Part shown: piece by piece, positions 1 through 5,427 of the stretch | Layout of the letters: each line of letters starts with the position of its first letter | Numbering within the stretch: the stretch's first letter is position 1 | Source: UMGS946 sp048421225 | GTDB lineage: Bacteria; Bacillota; Clostridia; Christensenellales; CAG-138 | Direction: 5' to 3' | Assembly: GCA_048421225.1 (NCBI GenBank) | Contig: DBFNRV010000122.1 | Location: 1 to 5,894, forward strand | Length of the DNA: 5,894 nt | Notes under the pieces: model-generated | Database searches by the model: none | The model's input: only the letters and a program-made list of their open reading frames with translations | Told to the model about the DNA's origin: nothing | Translations under genes and position numbers: made by a program

Positions 1-127
1 TTTTGTGTTACAGTATTCATGAGGGATTTGCACTTCCTTTCGGCATTTGTTCGTTGTTGATAAACTCACAATAACCGATTTGTGCCAATCCTTCACTCTT
101 TTTTTCCTTCTCGACTGTCCAATATGT

Positions 128-143
128 ATTGTAGTCCTACAAT
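128..143. promoter_or_regulatory. Perfect 7-bp dyad, candidate operator
   Basis: ATTGTAGTCCTACAAT is a perfect inverted repeat (ATTGTAG and CTACAAT) around a 2-bp centre. It lies 27 bp upstream of the -35 box of the promoter at 171-199, a position suitable for a transcription factor site. The TGTA-N4-TACA geometry does not let me name a regulator family. It is too short, with a 2-nt loop, to be a convincing RNA hairpin. It could also belong to a gene left of the window. Confidence 0.3.
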
Positions 144-170
144 CAAAGCGTCCATTTGCGCGCGGCCTTA

Positions 171-199
171 TTGCCAATAGCGCCCAATTCCTGTATAAT
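171..199 (+). promoter_or_regulatory. Sigma-A-type promoter of the membrane protein gene
   Basis: TTGCCA at 171-176 (-35, 4 of 6 consensus bases) and a perfect TATAAT at 194-199 (-10) are separated by the optimal 17 bp. Transcription would start near 206, giving a leader of about 33 nt before the ATG at 239. The promoter lies inside the long open frame that begins at 47, which argues that the upstream part of that frame is not translated. Confidence 0.7.
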
Positions 200-226
200 T
201 ACTTTGGTATATATAACTGCAAGTCG

Positions 227-233
227 AAAGGAG
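227..233 (+). promoter_or_regulatory. RBS that fixes the start at 239
   Basis: AAAGGAG lies 5 nt before ATG 239. The alternative in-frame start at 47 has no comparable Shine-Dalgarno sequence and lies upstream of the promoter. The RBS therefore decides the start in favour of 239. Confidence 0.75.
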
Positions 234-238
234 CGGAA

Positions 239-1519
239 ATGGAAAAACTTCCTGAGAAAAAACGATCGCTTTTTGATCTTAATATGCTCGGCATCGTCAT
301 TATAATGCTGCTCGGCTACATCCTTATTCACGATTTATTCGGAGGCACGCTTTTTTCATACAACTCATGGGACAGTTATACGCTACAGGCGCTTTCCTGG
401 CGGGAGGGCCGCCTGGATCTGGGAAAAAATTACGAATATCTGGAACTTGCGATATTCGAGGGCAAGTACTATGTGTCCTTCCCCCCTGTTCCAAGCGTTG
501 TAATACTTCCTCTTACCCTCATATTCGGAGCCAATGTGCCCAGCAACTTTATATCAGCCCTTTACGGGATAATTACCGCGCTTTTAGCTTATAAGGCGCT
601 TAGGGTTGTAAACATGGAAAAGGGCGCGGCTTCGCTCCTTGCCATGCTTGTCGTGTGGGGTTCAAACGCCATGTGGATGAGCACTTCGGGCGGCGTGTGG
701 TTCCAGGCTCAGCTGCTGAATATGCTGCTGCTGACCGCGGCGGTGTACTGCGCGCTTACGAATAAGAGAAAAACCGCCTATGCGCTGGTAGCGCTGGCGG
801 TGGGCTGCCGGCCATTCTCAGCGGTAGGCTTTTTGGCGCTGTTCGTATATTTCTATACGCGTGACAAGGCTAAGGAGGGGTCAAAGGGGTTTTTCAAAAC
901 CGCGCTTTCGCAATGGTCCTGTTTTATCATTCCCGTGCTGATTGCCGGCGCTTACATGTGGTATAACGCCGCGCGCTTCAATAACCCGTTTGAGTTTGGG
1001 CACAACTACCTGCCCGAGTTCCTGGCCGCGCCCGAGGGGCAGTTTGACTTAAGCTATATACCTCAGAACCTTAAAAATATCTTTCTCAACTTTATAACCT
1101 TTGGAGAGGGGCTAAAGCTTAATTATTCGATATTCAACGGGTTTATATTCTTCATCGCCAACCCGATATTCATAATGCTGTTCGTGCGTATACTTGCGGA
1201 CGCGCTTAAAAAGCGCATGGATGCGGCGCGCATAGCGATTATCGCGGCAATCGTGCTAAACCTGCTGCTGCTGTGCGCGCATAAGACGTTTGGCGGCTGG
1301 CAGTTCGGAGCCCGCTACACCGTGGATATGATCCCCCTGGTGCTGTTCTACCTGGCTTATGGGGCTAAGGATTTGGAGCCGGTGGACAAGGACGCCGTTA
1401 AAAATGCGCAGGGCTGCCATGTCTGGTCGCTGAAGCGGTATGAGAGCCTGCTTTGCATACTTGCCATAATGTTTAACGTTTATGGAGCGCTTGCAATGCA
1501 GTTCCTCTACGGGTCATGA
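239..1519 (+). CDS. Polytopic membrane protein, GT-C/GT39-like glycosyltransferase family
   Basis: This 426-residue integral membrane protein has about 10-11 hydrophobic segments, near residues 16-34, 82-98, 104-123, 128-146, 156-173, 178-205, 228-245, 300-319, 330-347, 362-376 and 402-422. The first loop carries an acidic stretch (SWDSYTLQ, Asp45) followed by WREGRLDL and YYVSFPPVPSVVILP. Near the C-terminus is GGWQFGARYTVDMIPLVLFY. A long first extracytoplasmic loop with an Asp, plus a late G-x-RY-x-x-D-x-x-P element, is typical of lipid-phosphate-sugar-dependent GT-C enzymes (PMT/ArnT-like), which glycosylate proteins or envelope lipids outside the membrane. Assignment to that superfamily is inferred from overall layout; donor and acceptor are unknown. 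The start at 239 is chosen because AAAGGAG and a strong promoter lie directly upstream, and the extra 64 upstream residues look non-coding. It may be monocistronic, since a hairpin follows it. Confidence 0.8.
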   Translation: MEKLPEKKRSLFDLNMLGIVIIMLLGYILIHDLFGGTLFSYNSWDSYTLQALSWREGRLDLGKNYEYLELAIFEGKYYVSFPPVPSVVILPLTLIFGANVPSNFISALYGIITALLAYKALRVVNMEKGAASLLAMLVVWGSNAMWMSTSGGVWFQAQLLNMLLLTAAVYCALTNKRKTAYALVALAVGCRPFSAVGFLALFVYFYTRDKAKEGSKGFFKTALSQWSCFIIPVLIAGAYMWYNAARFNNPFEFGHNYLPEFLAAPEGQFDLSYIPQNLKNIFLNFITFGEGLKLNYSIFNGFIFFIANPIFIMLFVRILADALKKRMDAARIAIIAAIVLNLLLLCAHKTFGGWQFGARYTVDMIPLVLFYLAYGAKDLEPVDKDAVKNAQGCHVWSLKRYESLLCILAIMFNVYGALAMQFLYGS

Positions 1520-1561
1520 TATAAATCGGATAAAAACTGTAAAAACTTTTATGTATAAATG

Positions 1562-1584
1562 GAGCACGGCCCATGGCCGTGCTC
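1562..1584. repeat. Perfect 10-bp hairpin between two genes
   Basis: Left arm GAGCACGGCC (1562-1571) and right arm GGCCGTGCTC (1575-1584) are exact reverse complements around a CAT loop, so this is a very stable GC-rich stem. No run of T follows on either strand, so it is not a canonical intrinsic terminator. It sits 43 bp after the membrane-protein stop and 19 bp before the next gene's GGAG. It could be a U-tract-less terminator, an mRNA 3'-end stabiliser, or a 5'-leader element of the downstream operon. Confidence 0.65.
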
Positions 1585-1613
1585 ACGACACACCATAAGA
1601 CAGGAGATATGTT

Positions 1614-2528
1614 ATGAGTCCGTCCAAAAAGCTTGATGAATGCGCTTCAAAGCGGAGGCGCCATTCCTATGTTACATTTGCTATTCTGGCTGCCGGAGGC
1701 CTTATCATCGTATTGGGCATGTTCATGAAGATACCCTATTCGTTTTACATCGGAATGGGGTTTGTAGTGCTTTCGCTGGTGTACGCGGGCGTTTTTGTCG
1801 ACCCGTCGGAAAAGCGGTTTTATACTACTTTTGAGGAGGAGTATGTCTTTCCAAGGTTTGAAGAGGCCTTTGGCAAGTACGCCTACAGCGCGAAAAACGG
1901 GCTTAGCAAGGAGGACGTAACGGAGATAGGCTTTATTGAAAGGGGCAGGACGTATATAACGCGCCGCCGTTTTGCGGCCATGTACCGCGGCGTGGTGTTT
2001 GACACGTCGCACGTGCTTTTCAAGCATAACGCGCGCGGCAAGCTCAGCCCTGAGGTAAAGCCCTCGTACCAGGCCCAGCTGATACGCATGCTGGGGCTTA
2101 CGGGCTATGATTTTCCCGACATCACCATAAGGCCTAAAGGCGTTGAGCGTACCGAGGGCCTGCGCCACAGGATGAACAGGGAAAAGCAGCTTGTGCCAAA
2201 CGCCGGCACGGAGGAGTTCGCCAGGTATTTCGAGGTGCTGTGCGTAAAGCCGGAGGACGCCGAATGCCTGGACGAAAGGCTGTGCGGCATGATTTTAAAT
2301 TACAGGGCCTGCGTGCGAAACGTTGCGCCAAAGGCGGGGCTGTTCATCCGGTTTATCGGGGAAAGCGCCGACCTGATGATTGGCAACTGGGACAATATGC
2401 TGATGCCGCCGCTGCGCGAAGGCACTCAGGACGTGACGTACAGGCGGTATGTCGACCAGGCTATTGATATGATTACGGACTTTGTAGACATACTTATGCC
2501 AAAGGGCAGGGAGTCGATAGAGGATTGA
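1614..2528 (+). CDS. Two-TM protein, DUF3137-like, unknown function
   Basis: The product has 304 residues. A basic N-terminus (KRRR at 13-16) precedes two hydrophobic segments (about 19-37 and 43-62) with a very short turn, so both ends probably face the cytoplasm. The rest is a soluble domain. Its features match my recollection of DUF3137 proteins: FEEEYVFPRFEEAFGKYAY, then KEDVTEIGFIERGRTYITRRRF, MYRGVVFDTSHVLF near 123-136, an EEFARYFEVLCVKPEDAECL block at 200-219, and a final LFIRFIGESADLMIGNWDN segment leading to MPP. The function of this family is unknown. Start ATG 1614 is preceded by AGGAG (1602-1606). The stop lies 34 bp before lplA, so co-transcription is likely. The family call is from memory and would need a profile search; the membrane topology is the firmer statement. 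Confidence 0.8.
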   Translation: MSPSKKLDECASKRRRHSYVTFAILAAGGLIIVLGMFMKIPYSFYIGMGFVVLSLVYAGVFVDPSEKRFYTTFEEEYVFPRFEEAFGKYAYSAKNGLSKEDVTEIGFIERGRTYITRRRFAAMYRGVVFDTSHVLFKHNARGKLSPEVKPSYQAQLIRMLGLTGYDFPDITIRPKGVERTEGLRHRMNREKQLVPNAGTEEFARYFEVLCVKPEDAECLDERLCGMILNYRACVRNVAPKAGLFIRFIGESADLMIGNWDNMLMPPLREGTQDVTYRRYVDQAIDMITDFVDILMPKGRESIED

Positions 2529-2549
2529 CGGCAAGGATGGAATGTGCAT

Positions 2550-2558
2550 GGGGGAAGG
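2550..2558 (+). promoter_or_regulatory. RBS supporting the lplA start at 2563
   Basis: GGGGGAAGG ends 4 nt before ATG 2563. Two other in-frame ATGs (2542 and 2548) could use AAGGA at 2533-2537. The 2563 start gives an N-terminus (ISGSTDPWHNLALEE) that begins where LplA proteins normally begin, so it is preferred. Confidence 0.5.
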
Positions 2559-2562
2559 CGTT

Positions 2563-3528
2563 ATGAACACGGTTATAATCTCAGGCTCCACTGATCCATG
2601 GCATAACCTGGCGCTGGAGGAGCTGCTTTTTACCTATGACAGCGAAGGAACCGTGCTGTATCTTTGGCAAAACAGGAACACCGTTGTAATAGGGCGCAAT
2701 CAGAACGCGTGGAAGGAGTGCCGCGCGGAGCTGCTTGAGCGCGAAGGCGGCCGGCTTGCAAGGCGCACGTCGGGAGGCGGCGCCGTGTTCCACGACATGG
2801 GAAACCTGAACTTCACGTTTATAACGCCGCGGAGGAGTTACAACCTTGAAAGGCAGCTCGGGGTGATACTTGAGGCGGTGCGTTCACGGGGCGTGAACGC
2901 GAAGTTTACGGGAAGGAACGACCTTGTCACAGCCGGCGGCGGCAAATTTTCGGGAAACGCGTTTTGCTTTTCGCGCGACAGGGGCCTGCACCACGGCACA
3001 ATTCTTGTAGATGTGGACATGGATAAGCTGTCGCGGTATCTGGTCCCGTCAGCCGACAAGCTCAAAAGCAAGGGTGTGGACAGCGTCCGTTCGCGGGTGG
3101 CCAACCTAAAAGAGCTTAACCCAGATATCACCATTGATTCAATGGCCGCCGCTGTGGAGGCCGCGTTTAAGGCCGAATATGGAGAATGCGTGCGCATGGA
3201 CGAGAATTCGCTGGACAGGCGCAGGCTTTTTGAGCTTGAGGAGCGGCATGCGTCATGGGAGTGGCGTATGGGAAAAACGCCCGAGTTCGATGTCGAACTC
3301 AACACGCGCTTTTCATGGGGCGGGGTAGAGCTATGCTTAAGGATTAAGGATGGGACGATACTTGATGCGGCGGCGTACTCGGACGCGATGGACGGGGCGT
3401 TTATCCGGTCGCTGCCAGAAATATTGGTAGGCCGCTGCCTGAACGCGCGGGAAATGGAAGCGCTTTCGGTGTCGAAAAACCCAATGCTCGCCGATATAGG
3501 CCGCTGGCTTGCGGAAATAGGCGCGTAG
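2563..3528 (+). CDS. lplA: Lipoate-protein ligase A
   Basis: The product (321 residues) activates lipoate with ATP to lipoyl-AMP and transfers it to the lysine of lipoyl domains (2-oxoacid dehydrogenases, GcvH) in the cytoplasm. All family motifs are visible: DPWHNLALEE at 11-20, the RRTSGGGAVFHDMGNLNF nucleotide/lipoate loop at 67-84, GRNDLVTAGGGKFSGNAF at 117-134 with the expected catalytic Lys128, and HHGTILVDVDMDKL at 143-156. A C-terminal accessory domain follows, beginning around WRMGKTPEF. Length fits a two-domain bacterial LplA. It lies 34 bp downstream of the DUF3137-like gene and is probably in its operon. Its last 51 or so codons (from 3373) form the first copy of a 169-bp tandem repeat; the frame is intact and the stop (TAG 3526-3528) lies inside that copy. 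Starts at 2542 or 2548 remain possible and would add 5-7 residues. Confidence 0.95.
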   Translation: MNTVIISGSTDPWHNLALEELLFTYDSEGTVLYLWQNRNTVVIGRNQNAWKECRAELLEREGGRLARRTSGGGAVFHDMGNLNFTFITPRRSYNLERQLGVILEAVRSRGVNAKFTGRNDLVTAGGGKFSGNAFCFSRDRGLHHGTILVDVDMDKLSRYLVPSADKLKSKGVDSVRSRVANLKELNPDITIDSMAAAVEAAFKAEYGECVRMDENSLDRRRLFELEERHASWEWRMGKTPEFDVELNTRFSWGGVELCLRIKDGTILDAAAYSDAMDGAFIRSLPEILVGRCLNAREMEALSVSKNPMLADIGRWLAEIGA

Positions 3529-3840
3529 GCAGTGTATATCCGCGTATCCGGACGCGACGGACGGGGCGTCTTCCGGTCGCTTGTAAAGAATATTGGCAGG
3601 CCGCTGCCTGAACGCGCGGGAAATGGAAGCGCTTTCGGTGTCGAAAAACCCAATGCCCGCCGATATAGGCCGCTGGCTTGCGGAAATAGGCGCGTAGGCA
3701 GTGTATATCCGCGTATCCGGACGCGACGGACGGGGCGTTTATCCGGTCGCTGCCAGAAATATTGACAGGCCGCTGCCTGAACGCGCGGGAAATGGAAGCG
3801 CTTTCGGTGTCGAAAAACCCAATGCTCGCCGGCATAGGCC
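3373..3840 (+). repeat. 169-bp tandem direct repeat, about 2.8 copies, derived from lplA 3' end
   Basis: Copies lie at 3373-3541, 3542-3710 and 3711-3840 (the last truncated at 130 bp), with an exact 169-bp period. Copy 1 encodes the lplA C-terminus and its stop; copies 2 and 3 lie beyond the stop. By eye, copies 1 and 3 differ at about 7 of 130 positions. Copy 2 differs mainly in one short patch around 3569-3590, where compensating indels turn GTCGCTGCCAGAAATATTGG into GTCGCTTGTAAAGAATATTGG-like sequence. Copies 2 and 3 share changes absent from copy 1 (GTATCC for GTACTC, GACGG for GATGG, CAGG for TAGG). Since 169 is not a multiple of 3, the copies cannot extend one reading frame. A small hairpin (CGCGT/ACGCG, loop ATCCGG) sits at each downstream copy start (3541-3556, 3710-3725). 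Confidence 0.95.
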
Positions 3841-4090
3841 CATAGGCCGTATACCTGATTCTTGCGGCTGTCATATCGGTAAACGATGCCCTGATCCTTC
3901 GTCAACTTGCCAGTAAGCGTAATGTATTTCAGGAATAAGCCAGGCAGGGTGCGACCTTAATTTCGTCCGGACACGGATTTCCCGCCAACCAAGAGGACCA
4001 TAAATTCCGGTATTCAGGCATTTATGGTATTAGCGTCATGACTATGTATCCATTCTTTCTCAGGCGTTCACAGCCCGGGGCGCTTTGTTT
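3841..4090. other. Convergent intergenic region without a convincing gene
   Basis: This stretch separates the end of the lplA-derived repeats from the stop of the leftward GNAT gene. All frames are broken within short distances. On the minus strand a short peptide-like run exists (3905 leftward, starting TKDQGIVYRYDSRKNQV), but it has no ATG or RBS and runs on only as an antisense frame through the repeats. It may be a decayed gene end, but nothing confirms it. Apart from the inverted repeat at 3997-4028, no terminator with a T-tract is evident for either convergent gene. Confidence 0.55.
3997..4028. repeat. 9-bp inverted repeat between convergent genes
   Basis: ACCATAAAT (3997-4005) and ATTTATGGT (4020-4028) are exact reverse complements around a 14-nt loop. 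The AT-rich stem has no T-tract on either side, so it is at best a weak bidirectional terminator for lplA and the GNAT gene. A protein-binding site or a remnant of a mobile element end are alternatives. Confidence 0.5.
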
Positions 4091-4846
4091 TCAATCCTCC
4101 TCAACGGTCGCTATTTCTACCCATGCGGGATAAAAGCCGCTGTTGAGAGCTACGTTCCACGAGTGAAGGTTGGACAGGCTTGTGCCGTAAAAGGGGAGAT
4201 AACCCCTTTTCAGTATTTCGTTTCTAAGCAGCGAAACGAGCGCCGTGGCTATTCCCCTGCCCCTGAACGGGGGGAGGACGTCTATGCCGATCTGCCACAT
4301 GTTCGGGCAGTCCGCGGAACAACCCGCAAGCCCCATTATACCGCCGTCTTTGTCCAGCGCGGCCACGGCCAGCACGTCGGGACGCTTTGGGTCGAATTCT
4401 TTGCACAATGCGTTTGGAAACCCGTCCCCGTAAAGTTCCATAATGCCGTCTGTTTCATACCATTTTACCTTGACGCCGGCCTTAACTTCCACAAGCCCCG
4501 GGCGGGGGAGGAACATGTGATGGCTCTGCTGCAGCCGTTTGCCGTAAAGGGCCAACTGTTCTTCAATCTCCATAAGGGAACCGTGTTCAAACAGATAATG
4601 CCCCCGCTTTGAGGCCGCATAGTTCCTTAGCCACGGATGCAGCGCCCCGTCCGCCGATATCACGGCGTTTCCGCCCATCGTCGCCATCGAAAAGAAAAAT
4701 GTGCCCTTGACGTACTCGCGTCCGCCATGGCGTTTGGCAGGCACGGTTATTATGTTTGCGTCGCTGTCAAAATCAGATGGGACGCAGTTTAGGTCCAGCG
4801 CAAGCTGGCGTTTAAGCGCCGTTTCCGTCTCCAGCCTGTTCAGCAT
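4091..4846 (-). CDS. GNAT-family N-acetyltransferase
   Basis: The product (251 residues) should transfer an acetyl group from acetyl-CoA to an amine; the substrate is not predictable. The C-terminal GNAT domain (about 125-245) shows MWQIGIDVLPPFRGRGIATA at 183-201-odd, containing the R-G-R-G-I-A pyrophosphate-binding loop after beta-4. Then come the alpha-3 helix (LVSLLRNEILKRG) and the LSNLHSWNVALNSGFYPAW segment typical of motif B. The N-terminal 110 residues form an extension (LDLNCVPSDF, GREYVKGTFFFSMATMGGNAVIS) that recurs in a long-GNAT subgroup of Clostridia, as I recall it. Start ATG 4846 has GGGGAA 5 nt upstream and a TATAAT box at 4881-4886. The gene converges on lplA. Its first 14 codons with the RBS are duplicated upstream (4958-5014), the notable oddity here. 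Confidence 0.9.
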   Translation of the reverse strand: MLNRLETETALKRQLALDLNCVPSDFDSDANIITVPAKRHGGREYVKGTFFFSMATMGGNAVISADGALHPWLRNYAASKRGHYLFEHGSLMEIEEQLALYGKRLQQSHHMFLPRPGLVEVKAGVKVKWYETDGIMELYGDGFPNALCKEFDPKRPDVLAVAALDKDGGIMGLAGCSADCPNMWQIGIDVLPPFRGRGIATALVSLLRNEILKRGYLPFYGTSLSNLHSWNVALNSGFYPAWVEIATVEED

Positions 4847-4860
4847 AGGTGTTCCCCGTT
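4804..4860. repeat. Direct repeat copy A: GNAT gene start
   Basis: These 57 bp cover the RBS, start codon and first 14 codons of the GNAT gene. They match 4958-5014 with a single difference (A versus G within codon 5, Leu to Pro) at an offset of 154 bp. Looser similarity extends outward on both sides, including the TATAAT box (4881-4886 versus 5033-5038, offset 152) and a GTACAG at the -35 region. Confidence 0.95.
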
Positions 4861-4880
4861 TCGTGGATTTTATCTATGTA

Positions 4881-4909
4881 ATTATAGCGTTATAAGAGGT
4901 TTAAGTACA
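4881..4909 (-). promoter_or_regulatory. Promoter of the GNAT gene
   Basis: On the minus strand a perfect TATAAT (4886-4881) is preceded, with a 17-bp spacer, by TGTACT (4909-4904), a weak -35 (3 of 6). Transcription would begin near 4874, giving a leader of about 28 nt before ATG 4846. Confidence 0.55.
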
Positions 4910-5000
4910 GTGGGTATTGGCAAATGGGCAAAACCCTCCGCCCTAGCTCCGCGTGAGGCTGGCGTTTAAGCGCCGTTTCCGTCTCCGGCCTGTTCAGCAT
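4890..5000 (-). pseudogene. 36-codon stub duplicating the GNAT N-terminus
   Basis: A leftward ATG at 5000 with the same GGGGAA RBS opens a frame beginning MLNRPETETALKR, identical to the GNAT protein except Pro for Leu at residue 5. Similarity fades after residue 14 or so, and the frame ends at TAA 4892-4890 after 36 codons. No acetyltransferase domain follows. It looks like a partial tandem duplication of the gene start. Because RBS and a TATAAT box are also present, the stub may be translated as a small upstream ORF 43 bp before the real gene; that is inference. Confidence 0.7.
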
Positions 5001-5014
5001 AGGTGTTCCCCGTT
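4958..5014. repeat. Direct repeat copy B: duplicated GNAT gene start
   Basis: This is the second copy of the 57-bp block at 4804-4860, with one mismatch. The flank on the coding side turns into unrelated sequence within about 15 bp. The flank on the promoter side keeps only patches, chiefly TATAAT and GTACAG. The near-identity of the core against diverged flanks suggests either strong constraint on the core or a later conversion between copies. Confidence 0.95.
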
Positions 5015-5032
5015 CTTGAATTTATATAAGCG

Positions 5033-5061
5033 ATTATAACGTCCCAAAGGGAGCTTGTACA
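5033..5061 (-). promoter_or_regulatory. Second TATAAT promoter upstream of the GNAT stub
   Basis: On the minus strand TGTACA (5061-5056, 4 of 6 to consensus) and TATAAT (5038-5033) are 17 bp apart, the same arrangement as in the promoter at 4881-4909. A transcript from here would include the stub and then the GNAT gene. Confidence 0.5.
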
Positions 5062-5082
5062 GGGTTGCTCTGGTTCCGGAGC

Positions 5083-5100
5083 AAAAAAGGCGGGCGCCCG
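5083..5100 (-). terminator. Possible terminator of the DUF6232-like pair
   Basis: Twenty-one bases past the stop of the 101-residue gene, the minus strand has the GC palindrome CGGGCGCCCG (5100-5091), then CC and TTTTTT (5088-5083). The GC-rich block and T-run suit an intrinsic terminator, but the stem is short and its loop tight, so the folding is uncertain. Confidence 0.35.
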
Positions 5101-5121
5101 TGGTTTCGGCTGGATTGGCGC

Positions 5122-5427
5122 TTATTTTGTTGCGCTTTTGATAAGCTCAACGAGTATGCCGCTGGCGACCCCGTAAAACATCTGGGTGCAGAATGCGGCC
5201 GCATGGCTTTTTATATAGGCGCGCAGCCCCATTTTATCCTTTTTGCATACATAATCGTATGCCGCCCGCGCCGCTTTCAGCTCCGCCGAAGCGTCGGGCA
5301 GCCTTCTGGCCGCGTCGAACAGATCCCGCTTGAGCGCGGCCCAGTCCGTGTCGTCCTTTGGATTATATACCACCGTATTGTTGTTCCCTATGGTAATGAC
5401 GGATCCTTCAATGTTAATGCTATCCAT
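5122..5427 (-). CDS. 101-residue protein coupled to the DUF6232-like gene
   Basis: This small soluble protein has no signal peptide. Residues 1-22 hold INIEGSVITIGNNNTVVYN, a G-x-N-N-x-V pattern suggesting short beta strands. From about 30 to the end it is predicted by eye to be helical (AALKRDLFDAARRLP, SAELKAARAAYDYV, MGLRAYIKSHAAAF), with a hydrophobic C-terminal helix (FYGVASGILVELIKSATK). The ATG at 5427 overlaps the upstream gene's last codons by 8 nt and has its RBS inside that gene, so translation is probably coupled. I do not recognise a named family with confidence. Similar small partners beside DUF6232 genes are my recollection, not a checked fact. Codon use and RBS make it a real gene; the function is unknown. 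Confidence 0.8.
   Translation of the reverse strand: MDSINIEGSVITIGNNNTVVYNPKDDTDWAALKRDLFDAARRLPDASAELKAARAAYDYVCKKDKMGLRAYIKSHAAAFCTQMFYGVASGILVELIKSATK

Noticed and set aside
47..238. Upstream extension of the membrane-protein frame (64 extra residues).
   Set aside because: The consensus promoter at 171-199 and the RBS at 227-233 lie inside it, and no RBS precedes position 47.
1647..2168. 173-codon minus-strand frame opposite the DUF3137-like gene.
   Set aside because: The + strand frame has an RBS, TM segments and family-like blocks; the antisense product is compositionally biased and lacks an RBS.
3373..3840. CRISPR array.
   Set aside because: Units are 169 bp and almost wholly conserved, with no short repeat and variable spacer pattern; the first unit is coding.
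3401..3874. 157-codon minus-strand frame with internal repeats that might suggest a repeat protein.
   Set aside because: The 169-bp unit is 1 mod 3, so each copy is read in a different frame. Openness comes from GC-rich composition, and there is no start or RBS.
2838..3905. 355-codon minus-strand open frame across lplA and the repeats.
   Set aside because: It is antisense to a motif-complete lplA, starts at TTG without RBS, and its Ser/Arg/Pro-rich repeats are just the 169-bp unit read in successive frames.
4085..4612. 175-codon + strand frame opposite the GNAT gene.
   Set aside because: It is antisense to a clear GNAT domain, with no promoter or RBS of its own.
5065..5082. Short inverted repeat GCTCTGG/CCGGAGC as a hairpin.
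   Set aside because: It needs a G-U pair and a very tight loop, and is not followed by a T-tract on the strand where it pairs best.
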